This document shows, piece after piece, positions 10,187-18,598 of a DNA stretch of 64,000 bases. The stretch is from Shewanella acanthi. Lineage in GTDB: Bacteria > Pseudomonadota > Gammaproteobacteria > Enterobacterales > Shewanellaceae. The position numbers and the translations under genes were made by a program. Position 1 is the first letter of the stretch. Every line of letters begins with the position of its first letter. The notes beneath the pieces were generated by a model that did no database searches, had not been told where the DNA came from, and saw nothing but the letters and a program-made list of their open reading frames with translations. The DNA lies in contig NZ_CP080413.1 in NCBI RefSeq assembly GCF_019457475.1, forward strand, positions 1,240,001 through 1,304,000, given 5' to 3'.

Positions 10187-10984
10187 ATGGAGCTGCTGCT
10201 CGATACCTTGATGCAGACCATTGCCTCCTACATGTGGCCTTTATTTCGCGTGGCGAGCATGTTGATGGTCATGGTGGTCTTTGGGGCAACAACCACACCC
10301 GCGAGGGTCAGGCTGTTACTGGCGATGGCCATTACTTTTGCAATTGCCCCCGTACTCCCCCCCGTGAAAGACGCTGAGTTATTTAGCTTAAGCGCGGTAT
10401 TTATCACCGCGCAGCAAATTATCATCGGTGTAGCGATGGGGTTTGTAACGCAAATGGTGATGCAAACCTTTGTATTAACAGGTCAAATTATTGGTATGCA
10501 GACAAGCTTGGGCTTTGCCTCCATGGTTGACCCAGGCTCAGGCCAGCAGACTCCTGTGATTGGTAATTTCTTCCTATTGTTAGCAACGCTGATATTTCTA
10601 GCTGTCGATGGCCATTTGCTATTAATTCGAATGTTGGTGGCGAGTTTTGATACCATACCCATTTCGAATCAAGGGTTAACACTCACTAGTTATCGCGCCC
10701 TTGCCGATTGGGGCTCGTATATGTTCGGCGCTGCACTAACCATGTCGATATCCGCGATTATAGCCCTATTACTGGTGAATTTATCCTTTGGTGTCATGAC
10801 AAGGGCCGCGCCACAACTCAATATTTTCTCTATTGGTTTTCCTATCACTATGATTGGTGGGTTGTTAATCCTCTGGCTAACCTTAACTCCCGTCATGGCG
10901 CATTTTGAAGAAGTATGGTCTTCGGCACAGCTTTTGCTGTGTGATGTGCTAGGGCTTCAGTGTCAAGCCGATGGCATTTTGTAA
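10187..10984 (+). CDS. fliR: Flagellar export-gate protein FliR
   Basis: FliR closes the export channel and contacts FlhB. 265 aa, mostly membrane helices, with the family stretch GFVTQMVMQTFVLTGQIIGM followed by the plug loop TSLGFASMVDPGSGQQTPV, and the end FSIGFPITMIGGLLILWLTL. Normal length and place. Translation probably follows from fliQ. Confidence 0.97.
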   Translation: MELLLDTLMQTIASYMWPLFRVASMLMVMVVFGATTTPARVRLLLAMAITFAIAPVLPPVKDAELFSLSAVFITAQQIIIGVAMGFVTQMVMQTFVLTGQIIGMQTSLGFASMVDPGSGQQTPVIGNFFLLLATLIFLAVDGHLLLIRMLVASFDTIPISNQGLTLTSYRALADWGSYMFGAALTMSISAIIALLLVNLSFGVMTRAAPQLNIFSIGFPITMIGGLLILWLTLTPVMAHFEEVWSSAQLLLCDVLGLQCQADGIL

Positions 10985-10998
10985 GGTAGGAGTGCGTA

Positions 10999-12129
10999 AT
11001 GGCTGAAGAAAGTAGTGGCGAACGCAGTGAGGAACCCACCGGGAGGCGCCTCGAGCAGGCGCGGGAAAAGGGGCAGGTTGCACGCTCTAAAGAATTAGGT
11101 ACGGCAACAGTATTACTCTCGGCAGCCGTAGGCTTTTATATGTTAGGGCCTGGGCTTGCAACCGCGCTGTCTCGGATTTTTGAGCGCGTTTTTACTATGG
11201 ATCGCGCTGAAATCTTCGATACCAATCAAATGTTTAAAGTTTGGGGGCTCGTTGGTGGTGAAATCATCTGGCCGATCCTCAAAATTATGCTGCTCATCGT
11301 AGTGGTGGCCTTTATGGGGAATATTGCCCTTGGGGGAATGAATTTCTCTACTCAGGCCATGTTACCTAAGGCGAGTAAAATGAGCCCTATCGCAGGTTTT
11401 AAGCGAATGTTTGGCGTGCAGGCTTTAGTTGAATTGACTAAGGGGATCGCTAAATTTTCAGTGGTTGCGATTGCGGCATATTTACTCCTCAGTTTTTATT
11501 TCAACGATATTTTGCTGTTATCCACCGATCATCTGCCGGGCAACGTGTATCACGCTTTAGATTTATTGGTGTGGATGTTTATTTTGTTGTGTTCGTCTGT
11601 GCTGCTGATTGTGGTGATTGATGTGCCATTTCAAATATGGAATCACAATAAACAGCTTAAAATGACCAAGCAGGAAGTGAAGGACGAATACAAGGATACC
11701 GAAGGCAAGCCAGAGGTTAAGGGCCGTATTCGTCAAATGCAGCGTGAACTTGCCCAGCGGCGAATGATGGCTGAAGTGCCTAATGCCGATGTCATTGTGG
11801 TTAACCCCGAGCATTATGCTGTGGCAGTGAAATACGATGTAAAACGCTCTGCAGCGCCCTTTGTCGTCGCCAAAGGTGTGGATGACGTCGCCTTTAAAAT
11901 CCGTGAAGTCGCTAGGGCACACAATATTGCGATTGTTTCCGCGCCACCGCTTGCGCGGGCGATTTACCATACCACAAAGCTTGACCAACAAATTCCAGAA
12001 GGGCTCTTTACTGCGGTTGCACAGGTGCTCGCCTATGTATTCCAGCTGCGTCAGTATCAAAAAGGGCGTGGCCGTAAGCCGATACCTATTCCGGTAAATC
12101 AGCCAATCCCCGATGAGCTGAAATACTAA
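10999..12129 (+). CDS. flhB: Flagellar export switch protein FlhB
   Basis: FlhB is the export-gate protein whose cytoplasmic domain self-cleaves and sets substrate specificity together with FliK. 376 aa: a charged start (SGERSEEPTGRRLEQAREKG), four membrane helices (about residues 30-215), then the cytoplasmic domain. The autocleavage site reads NPEH (VIVVNPEHYAVAVKYD) where many families have NPTH; the cleaving Asn and Pro are kept. A free-standing homologue of its C-terminal domain is encoded at 25344-25658. Confidence 0.97.
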   Translation: MAEESSGERSEEPTGRRLEQAREKGQVARSKELGTATVLLSAAVGFYMLGPGLATALSRIFERVFTMDRAEIFDTNQMFKVWGLVGGEIIWPILKIMLLIVVVAFMGNIALGGMNFSTQAMLPKASKMSPIAGFKRMFGVQALVELTKGIAKFSVVAIAAYLLLSFYFNDILLLSTDHLPGNVYHALDLLVWMFILLCSSVLLIVVIDVPFQIWNHNKQLKMTKQEVKDEYKDTEGKPEVKGRIRQMQRELAQRRMMAEVPNADVIVVNPEHYAVAVKYDVKRSAAPFVVAKGVDDVAFKIREVARAHNIAIVSAPPLARAIYHTTKLDQQIPEGLFTAVAQVLAYVFQLRQYQKGRGRKPIPIPVNQPIPDELKY

Positions 12130-12234
12130 TTTGTGAATGTAGGCAACTCCAGCACGCGCGTTTATAACTTCTCGCCTTGAGTAAGTCGCAACCAACTTCC
12201 CCCGTGATATTTGCATTCTCTTGTACTCATTTAA

Positions 12235-12252
12235 TTGGCGTGATTTTTGCTT
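12235..12252 (+). promoter_or_regulatory. Sigma-54 promoter before flhA
   Basis: TTGGCGTGATTTTTGCTT keeps GG-N10-GC spacing (GG 12237-12238, GC 12249-12250). It lies 37 bases before the flhA start in a 159-base gap, the largest inside the flagellar block. It fits a sigma-54-dependent start for the flhA-flhF-flhG-fliA-che unit. Match seen; function inferred. Confidence 0.8.
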
Positions 12253-12288
12253 TTAAGCTGCTATACGTCAAAGTTTAGGTATGAGTGA

Positions 12289-14388
12289 ATGGATGTTAAA
12301 GCCTCCCTTGGCCAAGTAAAGCAGTTGAAATTGAGTTCTTTCAAGGGCATAGGTACACCTATGCTAGTGCTCGCCGCACTGGCTATGATTGTTTTGCCCA
12401 TCCCGCCATTTCTACTCGACGTCCTCTTTTCATTTAACATCGCACTGGCGCTGATTGTCTTGCTGGTGGCGATTTATACCGATAGACCTTTAGATTTTGC
12501 CGCCTTCCCTACTGTGTTGCTTGTAGCAACCTTGCTTAGACTTGCACTTAACGTCGCCTCGACCCGCGTCGTATTACTCGAAGGTCATAATGGTGGCGAT
12601 GCGGCGGGTAAGGTGATTGAGGCCTTCGGCTCTGTGGTGATTGGCGGTAATTATGCCGTAGGTCTAGTCGTCTTCATCATTCTGATTATTATCAACTTTG
12701 CCGTGGTGACTAAGGGCGCTGGTCGTATCGCCGAGGTAAGTGCTCGCTTTACTTTAGATGCGATGCCCGGTAAGCAAATGGCGATTGACGCCGATCTCAA
12801 CGCTGGGATTATCAATCAGGATCAGGCCCGTGCTCGCCGCGCCGAAGTGACCCGTGAAGCGGACTTTTACGGCGCGATGGACGGTGCGTCAAAATTCGTA
12901 AAAGGTGATGCCATTGCTGGGATCATGATTTTGCTGATTAACATCCTCGGTGGTTTCATTATTGGTATTGTCCAACATGGACTGACTTTTACTCAAGCCG
13001 TTGAAATTTATACGCTGTTAACGATTGGTGATGGCTTAGTCGCTCAAATTCCGGGGTTGCTGTTATCCATCGCTGCGGCCTTGATGGTAACCCGTCAGAA
13101 TGAGTCTGGTGATATGGGGCAGATGCTGATCAGTCAGATGTTTGACAGTCATAAGTCCCTGAGTATTGCCGCCGGCCTGTTGTTTGTGATGGGTATAGTG
13201 CCAGGTATGCCGCATATTGCGTTTTTAAGTTTTGCGGCTGTAACGGCTGGTGCCGCTTATTTCGTGTTTAAACGTAATGAAACCAAGCGTACAAAAGCGT
13301 TAGAGCAAGTGAAATCTGGACCTGCCGAAAGACAGGATAGAGAGCCAAAAGAGCTTAGTTGGGATGATGTTCACCACGTTGATACCATTGGCCTTGAAGT
13401 TGGCTACCGCCTCATTCCGCTTGTCGATAAAGGCCAAGGTGGTGAGCTACTGAGCCGTATTAAAGGCGTGCGTAAAAAACTCTCGCAGGAACTGGGCTTC
13501 CTAGTACCTGCAGTGCATATTCGCGACAATCTGGATTTATCCCCTAATGCCTACCGGATTTCGTTAATGGGCGTGGTTGTGGGAGAGGCCGATATTCGCC
13601 ACGACTGCGAGCTGGCAATCAACCCTGGCCAAGTGTATGGCAAGCTTGATGGCATCGAAACCCGTGACCCTGCGTTTGGCCTTGAAGCGGTGTGGATTGC
13701 GCCTGAGCTACGTGAGCACGCCCAAACCCTAGGTTATACAGTAGTGGATGCGGCGACTGTCGTGGCAACGCATATCAGTCAGCTGCTCACCAACAATGCG
13801 GCCAAACTCCTTGGTTATGAAGAAGTGCAACAACTGATGGATATGCTTGCAAGGCATTCTCCTAAATTGGTGGATGGCTTTATCCCCGATGTGATGCCAC
13901 TGGGTAGCGTCGTAAAAGTGATGCAAAACCTATTAAATGAAGGAGTTTCGGTTAGAGACTTGCGTACCATAGTGCAAACTTTGTTAGAATACGGCACTAA
14001 GAGTACCGACACCGAAGTGTTGACCGCAGCAGTGCGTATCGCATTGAAACGCATGATAGTTCAAGAAATCTCCGGCCCAGAATTGGAAATTCCCGTCATT
14101 ACTTTGGCGCCAGAGTTGGAACAGATGTTGCATCAGTCAATGCAAGCAACCGGCGGCGAGGGGCCAAATATCGAACCCGGTCTTGCGGAGCGCATGCAGC
14201 AATCGCTAGCTTCTGCGGCGCAAAAGCAAGAAATGGTTGGTCAACCCGCCATCTTGCTGACTTCTGGTATGTTACGTGCGACTCTGTCTCGCTTCGTTAA
14301 ATATACTATTCCGAACCTTAGAGTGATTTCTTATCAAGAAATCCCCGACGAAAAACAAATACGTATTGTATCTGCCGTCGGCCAGTAG
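12289..14388 (+). CDS. flhA: Flagellar export-gate protein FlhA
   Basis: FlhA forms the nonameric export ring, uses proton motive force and receives substrate-chaperone complexes. 699 aa: about eight membrane helices in residues 25-330, with the conserved cytoplasmic loop (RARRAEVTREADFYGAMDGA) between them, then the large soluble domain (from about residue 360). Length and motifs are those of the family. It opens the transcription unit that continues through the chemotaxis genes. Confidence 0.98.
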   Translation: MDVKASLGQVKQLKLSSFKGIGTPMLVLAALAMIVLPIPPFLLDVLFSFNIALALIVLLVAIYTDRPLDFAAFPTVLLVATLLRLALNVASTRVVLLEGHNGGDAAGKVIEAFGSVVIGGNYAVGLVVFIILIIINFAVVTKGAGRIAEVSARFTLDAMPGKQMAIDADLNAGIINQDQARARRAEVTREADFYGAMDGASKFVKGDAIAGIMILLINILGGFIIGIVQHGLTFTQAVEIYTLLTIGDGLVAQIPGLLLSIAAALMVTRQNESGDMGQMLISQMFDSHKSLSIAAGLLFVMGIVPGMPHIAFLSFAAVTAGAAYFVFKRNETKRTKALEQVKSGPAERQDREPKELSWDDVHHVDTIGLEVGYRLIPLVDKGQGGELLSRIKGVRKKLSQELGFLVPAVHIRDNLDLSPNAYRISLMGVVVGEADIRHDCELAINPGQVYGKLDGIETRDPAFGLEAVWIAPELREHAQTLGYTVVDAATVVATHISQLLTNNAAKLLGYEEVQQLMDMLARHSPKLVDGFIPDVMPLGSVVKVMQNLLNEGVSVRDLRTIVQTLLEYGTKSTDTEVLTAAVRIALKRMIVQEISGPELEIPVITLAPELEQMLHQSMQATGGEGPNIEPGLAERMQQSLASAAQKQEMVGQPAILLTSGMLRATLSRFVKYTIPNLRVISYQEIPDEKQIRIVSAVGQ

Positions 14389-14399
14389 AGGACGCATAA

Positions 14400-15809
14400 G
14401 TGAAGATTAAACGTTTTTTTGCCAAAGATATGCGTGCTGCACTGGCTCAAGTGAAAGATACACTCGGCTCAGATGCAGTCATCATGTCGAATAAAAAAGT
14501 CAACGGCGGCATCGAAATCGTTGCGGCGGTTGATTATGACGAACCTAAAGCTAAGGCAACCACCAATAATGCCCCAACCTTTATGGACGATGTCAGTGAT
14601 GATTTAGTTTCACTAGGCGCAGCTCCTATGAAAGCCCCAATTAAAGCGGAGAGTCGTGTTAAGCCTTCTGCACCAGCGGATTCTTTGCTGGCACTGCTGG
14701 AAAAACAACAAAGTCGCTTAAATCAGCAATTATCCTATAAACAGCAAGATGAAGAATTACCTTCATGGGCTAAGAGCCTAGAAGCGCCAGCTGCACCTAA
14801 GGTTGACCGCCGTGAAATGGCATCTGGTTTTGATAACAAATCACAAAGCAGTCATAAACCACAGAGCAGTCATAAACAAAGTGCCGAAATCGAAGCGATG
14901 CGTGATGAGTTAGCATCTTTACGTAATCTACTGACTCACCAAGTGTCATCTTTGATGTCAGAGCATAAGAAGCGAATCGACCCCGTGGGCGCAATGCTCG
15001 AATCCAAACTGTTAGAAGCCGAATTTTCCCCAGCGGTCGCGGCAAAATTAGCGGCGTTAAGTCAGCATTACACGCCTGCGGAATTGGTGCGCGCTCTGCC
15101 GCAAAGTCTTGCTAATATGCTGGATAATCAAGGTGATGATATTGTAAAACAGGGCGGTGTAGTCGCCTTAGTTGGCCCAACTGGTGTGGGTAAAACCACA
15201 TCCCTTGCCAAATTAGCGGCTCGCTTTGCCGCGCACCATGGCGCGGATCAAGTTGCCTTGATCACTACCGACCATTACCGAATTGGTGCCTATGAGCAGC
15301 TGGCGACCTACGGCAAGATTATGGGGTGTCCAGTCAAACAAGCTCATGATTTAAATGAATTAGAGCAGATCCTATATCAGTTTAGAAATCGCAAGCTAGT
15401 ATTGATAGATACCGCGGGTATGGGGCAGCGTGATATGCGTCTTTATCAGCAACTTGATAATTTAACTGCAAATAGCAGAATACCTATCCGGAGTTATCTG
15501 GTACTGTCAGCAACAGGGCAGCGCCGAGTGTTGCAGGATGCGGTGAATCATTTTAAGCGCATTACACTATCTGGTGTGGTACTGACTAAACTCGATGAAT
15601 CGGTATCACTTGCAGGCGCATTGAGTGTATTGATCCAAAGTGGACTGCCGTTAAGTTATGTCACCGATGGGCAGCGTGTGCCTGAGGATATGAAGGTTGC
15701 CGATACCTTTATGTTAGCTGAACAAGCTTTATCGGCATTAGATGGAACCGAACAACAAGCATTACAAGACACAGCGTGGTCAGATAATTTGACCTGTGCA
15801 TTTGAGTAG
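14400..15809 (+). CDS. flhF: Polar flagellum placement GTPase FlhF
   Basis: FlhF is an SRP-type GTPase that sets the polar site of flagellum assembly. 469 aa from GTG. The N-terminal basic region begins MKIKRFFAKDMRAALAQVK. A variable linker (residues about 45-165) contains a short SHKPQSSHK repeat. The NG domain has G1 GPTGVGKTT near residue 258, G3 DTAGMGQRD and TKLDES. It precedes flhG, its regulator, and the pair is typical of polar flagellates. Confidence 0.97.
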   Translation: MKIKRFFAKDMRAALAQVKDTLGSDAVIMSNKKVNGGIEIVAAVDYDEPKAKATTNNAPTFMDDVSDDLVSLGAAPMKAPIKAESRVKPSAPADSLLALLEKQQSRLNQQLSYKQQDEELPSWAKSLEAPAAPKVDRREMASGFDNKSQSSHKPQSSHKQSAEIEAMRDELASLRNLLTHQVSSLMSEHKKRIDPVGAMLESKLLEAEFSPAVAAKLAALSQHYTPAELVRALPQSLANMLDNQGDDIVKQGGVVALVGPTGVGKTTSLAKLAARFAAHHGADQVALITTDHYRIGAYEQLATYGKIMGCPVKQAHDLNELEQILYQFRNRKLVLIDTAGMGQRDMRLYQQLDNLTANSRIPIRSYLVLSATGQRRVLQDAVNHFKRITLSGVVLTKLDESVSLAGALSVLIQSGLPLSYVTDGQRVPEDMKVADTFMLAEQALSALDGTEQQALQDTAWSDNLTCAFE

Positions 15810-15813
15810 AGTT

Positions 15814-16695
15814 ATGACCCTGGATCAAGCAAGTGGTTTACGTATGATGAATCAACCCTATAACGAAAAAGTGAAAGTAATCGCGGTGACGGGTGGTAAA
15901 GGTGGCGTGGGTAAAACCAGTGTATCCATCAATACTGCTGTGGCATTAGCCGAAAAGGGCAAGCGCGTGTTAGTGCTTGATGCTGACCTTGGCTTAGCAA
16001 ACGTCGATGTCATGTTAGGGATCCGCGCTGAACGTAATCTCTCCCACGTATTGTCTGGCGATGCGGAATTAGACGATATTATCGTCCGTGGCCCTAAGGG
16101 GATTGGCATAGTGCCAGCAACCTCAGGTACTCAGGCGATGGTGGAGTTAAGCCCTGCGCAACATGCAGGCCTAATTCGTGCATTCAGTGAAATGCGCACC
16201 CAGTTCGACATTTTAATTGTTGATACCGCAGCGGGTATTTCCGATATGGTGCTCAGTTTTTCACGCGCCTCGCAGGACGTGCTCATCGTGGTGTGTGACG
16301 AGCCTACCTCAATTACCGACGCCTATGCACTCATTAAAATTCTCAGCCGTGAGCATGGTGTGTTCCGCTTCAAAATTGTCGCCAATATGGTCCGCAGTTT
16401 GCGCGAAGGTATGGAATTATTTGCTAAACTCAGTAAAGTGACCGACAGATTTTTAGATGTCGCACTTGAACTTGTCGCAACCATTCCATTTGATGAAAAT
16501 CTGCGTAAATCTGTGCGAAAGCAGAAATTAGTCGTCGAGGCTTTTCCTAAGTCTCCAGCGGCGATTGCGTATCAGGGACTGGCAAATAAAATTATGAGCT
16601 GGCCTGTGCCGCAACAACCCGGCGGACATTTGGAATTTTTCGTTGAGCGATTAGTTCAGCGACCAAATATGCAAGAGGAAAAAACGAGTGAATAA
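15814..16695 (+). CDS. flhG: Flagellar number regulator FlhG (FleN)
   Basis: FlhG is a MinD/ParA-like ATPase that limits flagellar number by acting on FlhF and the flagellar master regulator. About 293 aa. The deviant Walker A GGKGGVGKTS follows the short activating N-terminal peptide (MTLDQASGLRMMNQ). ATG 15814, four bases after flhF, gives exactly that peptide; an in-frame GTG at 15796 inside flhF is less likely. The end overlaps the fliA start by 8 bases. Confidence 0.96.
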   Translation: MTLDQASGLRMMNQPYNEKVKVIAVTGGKGGVGKTSVSINTAVALAEKGKRVLVLDADLGLANVDVMLGIRAERNLSHVLSGDAELDDIIVRGPKGIGIVPATSGTQAMVELSPAQHAGLIRAFSEMRTQFDILIVDTAAGISDMVLSFSRASQDVLIVVCDEPTSITDAYALIKILSREHGVFRFKIVANMVRSLREGMELFAKLSKVTDRFLDVALELVATIPFDENLRKSVRKQKLVVEAFPKSPAAIAYQGLANKIMSWPVPQQPGGHLEFFVERLVQRPNMQEEKTSE

Positions 16696-17401
16696 AGCCG
16701 CTGCGTATACTTGTTTAAACAATAAATCATCTATCGTTGAACAGTATGCACCGTTGGTTAAAAGAATTGCACATCATTTGCTCGCCAGATTACCCGCCTC
16801 AGTGCAGCTCGATGATTTACTGCAAGCTGGGATGATGGGCCTCTTAGAAGCATCGTCGAAATTTGATGGCGGCAAAGGTGCAAAGTTTGAGACTTTTGCC
16901 GGCATACGTATTCGCGGGGCGATGCTGGATGAAATCCGTCGGGGTGATTGGGTACCTCGTTCTGTCCATCGTAACAATCGTCGCGTTGCCCAAGCCATCG
17001 ATGAGCTCGAGCAGGTGCTCGGTCGTGATGCACGGGACACAGAAATCGCCGAAAAACTTGATATGACGCTTGCGGAGTACCATCATATTCTCAATGATGT
17101 TTCTGTAGGTAAAATCATAGGGATAGAAGATCTTGGCGTTTCTGAGGATATCTTAACCGCCGAGGATCACGTCGGCGATGGCACCTTTGAGCAATTGGCT
17201 GAGAGCCAGTTTCATACCGCGCTGGTGGAAGCAATTAAGTTATTGCCTGAAAGAGATGCGCTAGTTCTGTCGTTGTACTACGATGAAGCATTGAATTTAA
17301 AAGAAATTGGCGCCATTCTTGAGGTAAGTGAGTCCCGTGTCAGCCAGATATTAAGTCAGGCCATGTTGCGACTCAAAGGCAAGCTCAAGCACTGGACATA
17401 A
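16688..17401 (+). CDS. fliA: Flagellar sigma factor FliA (sigma-28)
   Basis: FliA directs RNA polymerase to late flagellar and chemotaxis promoters. 237 aa from GTG. Region 2 (HHLLARLPASVQLDDLLQAG, then KFETFAGIRIRGAMLDEIRR), region 3 and region 4 (LNLKEIGAILEVSESRVSQI) are all visible. It is translationally overlapped with flhG. No anti-sigma flgM is present in this window. Confidence 0.97.
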   Translation: MNKAAAYTCLNNKSSIVEQYAPLVKRIAHHLLARLPASVQLDDLLQAGMMGLLEASSKFDGGKGAKFETFAGIRIRGAMLDEIRRGDWVPRSVHRNNRRVAQAIDELEQVLGRDARDTEIAEKLDMTLAEYHHILNDVSVGKIIGIEDLGVSEDILTAEDHVGDGTFEQLAESQFHTALVEAIKLLPERDALVLSLYYDEALNLKEIGAILEVSESRVSQILSQAMLRLKGKLKHWT

Positions 17402-17448
17402 TATAATTATTACTTTGAGCTCAAAATGTTAGCTCACCGGAGGAAACC

Positions 17449-17832
17449 TTGGACAAGAATATGAAGATTCTCATCGTTGACGACTTTTCGACAATGAGAC
17501 GTATCATCAAGAACTTGTTGCGAGACTTGGGCTTTAACAATACCCAAGAAGCAGACGATGGCTCAACCGCTTTGCCTATGCTGCAGAAAGGGGATTTTGA
17601 TTTTGTGGTTACAGACTGGAATATGCCAGGGATGCAAGGGATTGATTTATTAAGAGCAATTCGTGCAGATGACTCCCTAAAGCATTTACCTGTGTTGATG
17701 GTAACCGCAGAGGCTAAACGTGAACAAATCATTGCCGCAGCTCAAGCTGGGGTAAATGGCTACGTGGTTAAGCCATTTACGGCAGCGACATTAAAAGAGA
17801 AGTTAGACAAGATATTCGAACGACTTGCTTAA
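17449..17832 (+). CDS. cheY: Chemotaxis response regulator CheY
   Basis: Phospho-CheY binds FliM and changes motor rotation. 127 aa, a lone receiver domain. The acidic pocket is DD at 11-12, the phosphoacceptor is Asp56 (VTDWNMPG), Thr in VTAEA and Lys in VKPF are kept. Start is TTG 17449: GGAGG at 17439-17443 sits five bases before it, whereas the next ATG (17461) is 17 bases away. Followed by its phosphatase cheZ. Confidence 0.97.
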   Translation: MDKNMKILIVDDFSTMRRIIKNLLRDLGFNNTQEADDGSTALPMLQKGDFDFVVTDWNMPGMQGIDLLRAIRADDSLKHLPVLMVTAEAKREQIIAAAQAGVNGYVVKPFTAATLKEKLDKIFERLA

Positions 17833-17845
17833 GCAGGGATGAGCT

Positions 17846-18583
17846 ATGAAGTCACACACATCAGGGCTCATTTCGCTTGAGCAAGCTCAGCATCTAGTTG
17901 AACTGCTAAGCGCTAAACAACAGACTCAAGCCGATGATTTCCTAAGGGAGCTTGCCGCTCCACTCCAAAGGGACCTGTTTGATGAGGTCGGTAAATTGAC
18001 CCGTCAACTCCACAGCGCCTTGATGGATTTCCAAGTCGATAACCGTTTAGTCGAGCTGACTAATACTGAAATTCCAGATGCGAAGGAACGATTAAGCTAT
18101 GTCATTGATATGACAGAGCAGGCAGCCAATAAAACCATGGATGCAGTGGAAGAGTGTCTGCCATTGGCGAATGCATTAACGGCTAATATTCAGCAAGTGA
18201 TGCCGTCGTGGGAAAAATTGATGCGCCGCGAAATCGCGCTCAGTGACTTTAAAGTACTTTGCCACGATGTGCAGCATTTGATGTCCCGTAGTGAGTTGGA
18301 TTCCAATCGGTTGCGCGAATTACTGAACCAAATTCTGATGGCGCAGGATTTTCAGGATCTCACTGGGCAGATGATCCGCCGCGTAATCGATCTCGTCATG
18401 GAAGTTGAAAACAATCTGGTCTCTATGCTGACGGTATTTGGTGATCAACCGATAAATGATAGTCCTGTCAGGCAGAAAAATAATATTGAAGCCGAAGGGC
18501 CGATATTGAATGCAGAACTTCGTCAAGATGTGGTCACAGGCCAAGACGAAGTGGATGATTTGTTATCGAGTTTGGGTTTCTAA
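17846..18583 (+). CDS. cheZ: CheY phosphatase CheZ
   Basis: CheZ dephosphorylates CheY-P and resets the motor. 245 aa, nearly all helical, with the catalytic-helix sequence ILMAQDFQDLTGQMIRRVID (active Gln in DLTGQ) and a C-terminal CheY-binding helix (EVDDLLSSLGF) after a flexible linker. The preceding gap to cheY is 13 bases. Confidence 0.96.
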   Translation: MKSHTSGLISLEQAQHLVELLSAKQQTQADDFLRELAAPLQRDLFDEVGKLTRQLHSALMDFQVDNRLVELTNTEIPDAKERLSYVIDMTEQAANKTMDAVEECLPLANALTANIQQVMPSWEKLMRREIALSDFKVLCHDVQHLMSRSELDSNRLRELLNQILMAQDFQDLTGQMIRRVIDLVMEVENNLVSMLTVFGDQPINDSPVRQKNNIEAEGPILNAELRQDVVTGQDEVDDLLSSLGF

Positions 18584-18598
18584 CTGGGAGTCAAGTTG

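Noticed and set aside
11563..12216. Long open frame on the - strand over the flhB end (217 codons)
   Set aside because: It lies antisense to a certain gene, has His/Tyr-rich composition without motifs and no ribosome site; a shadow frame.
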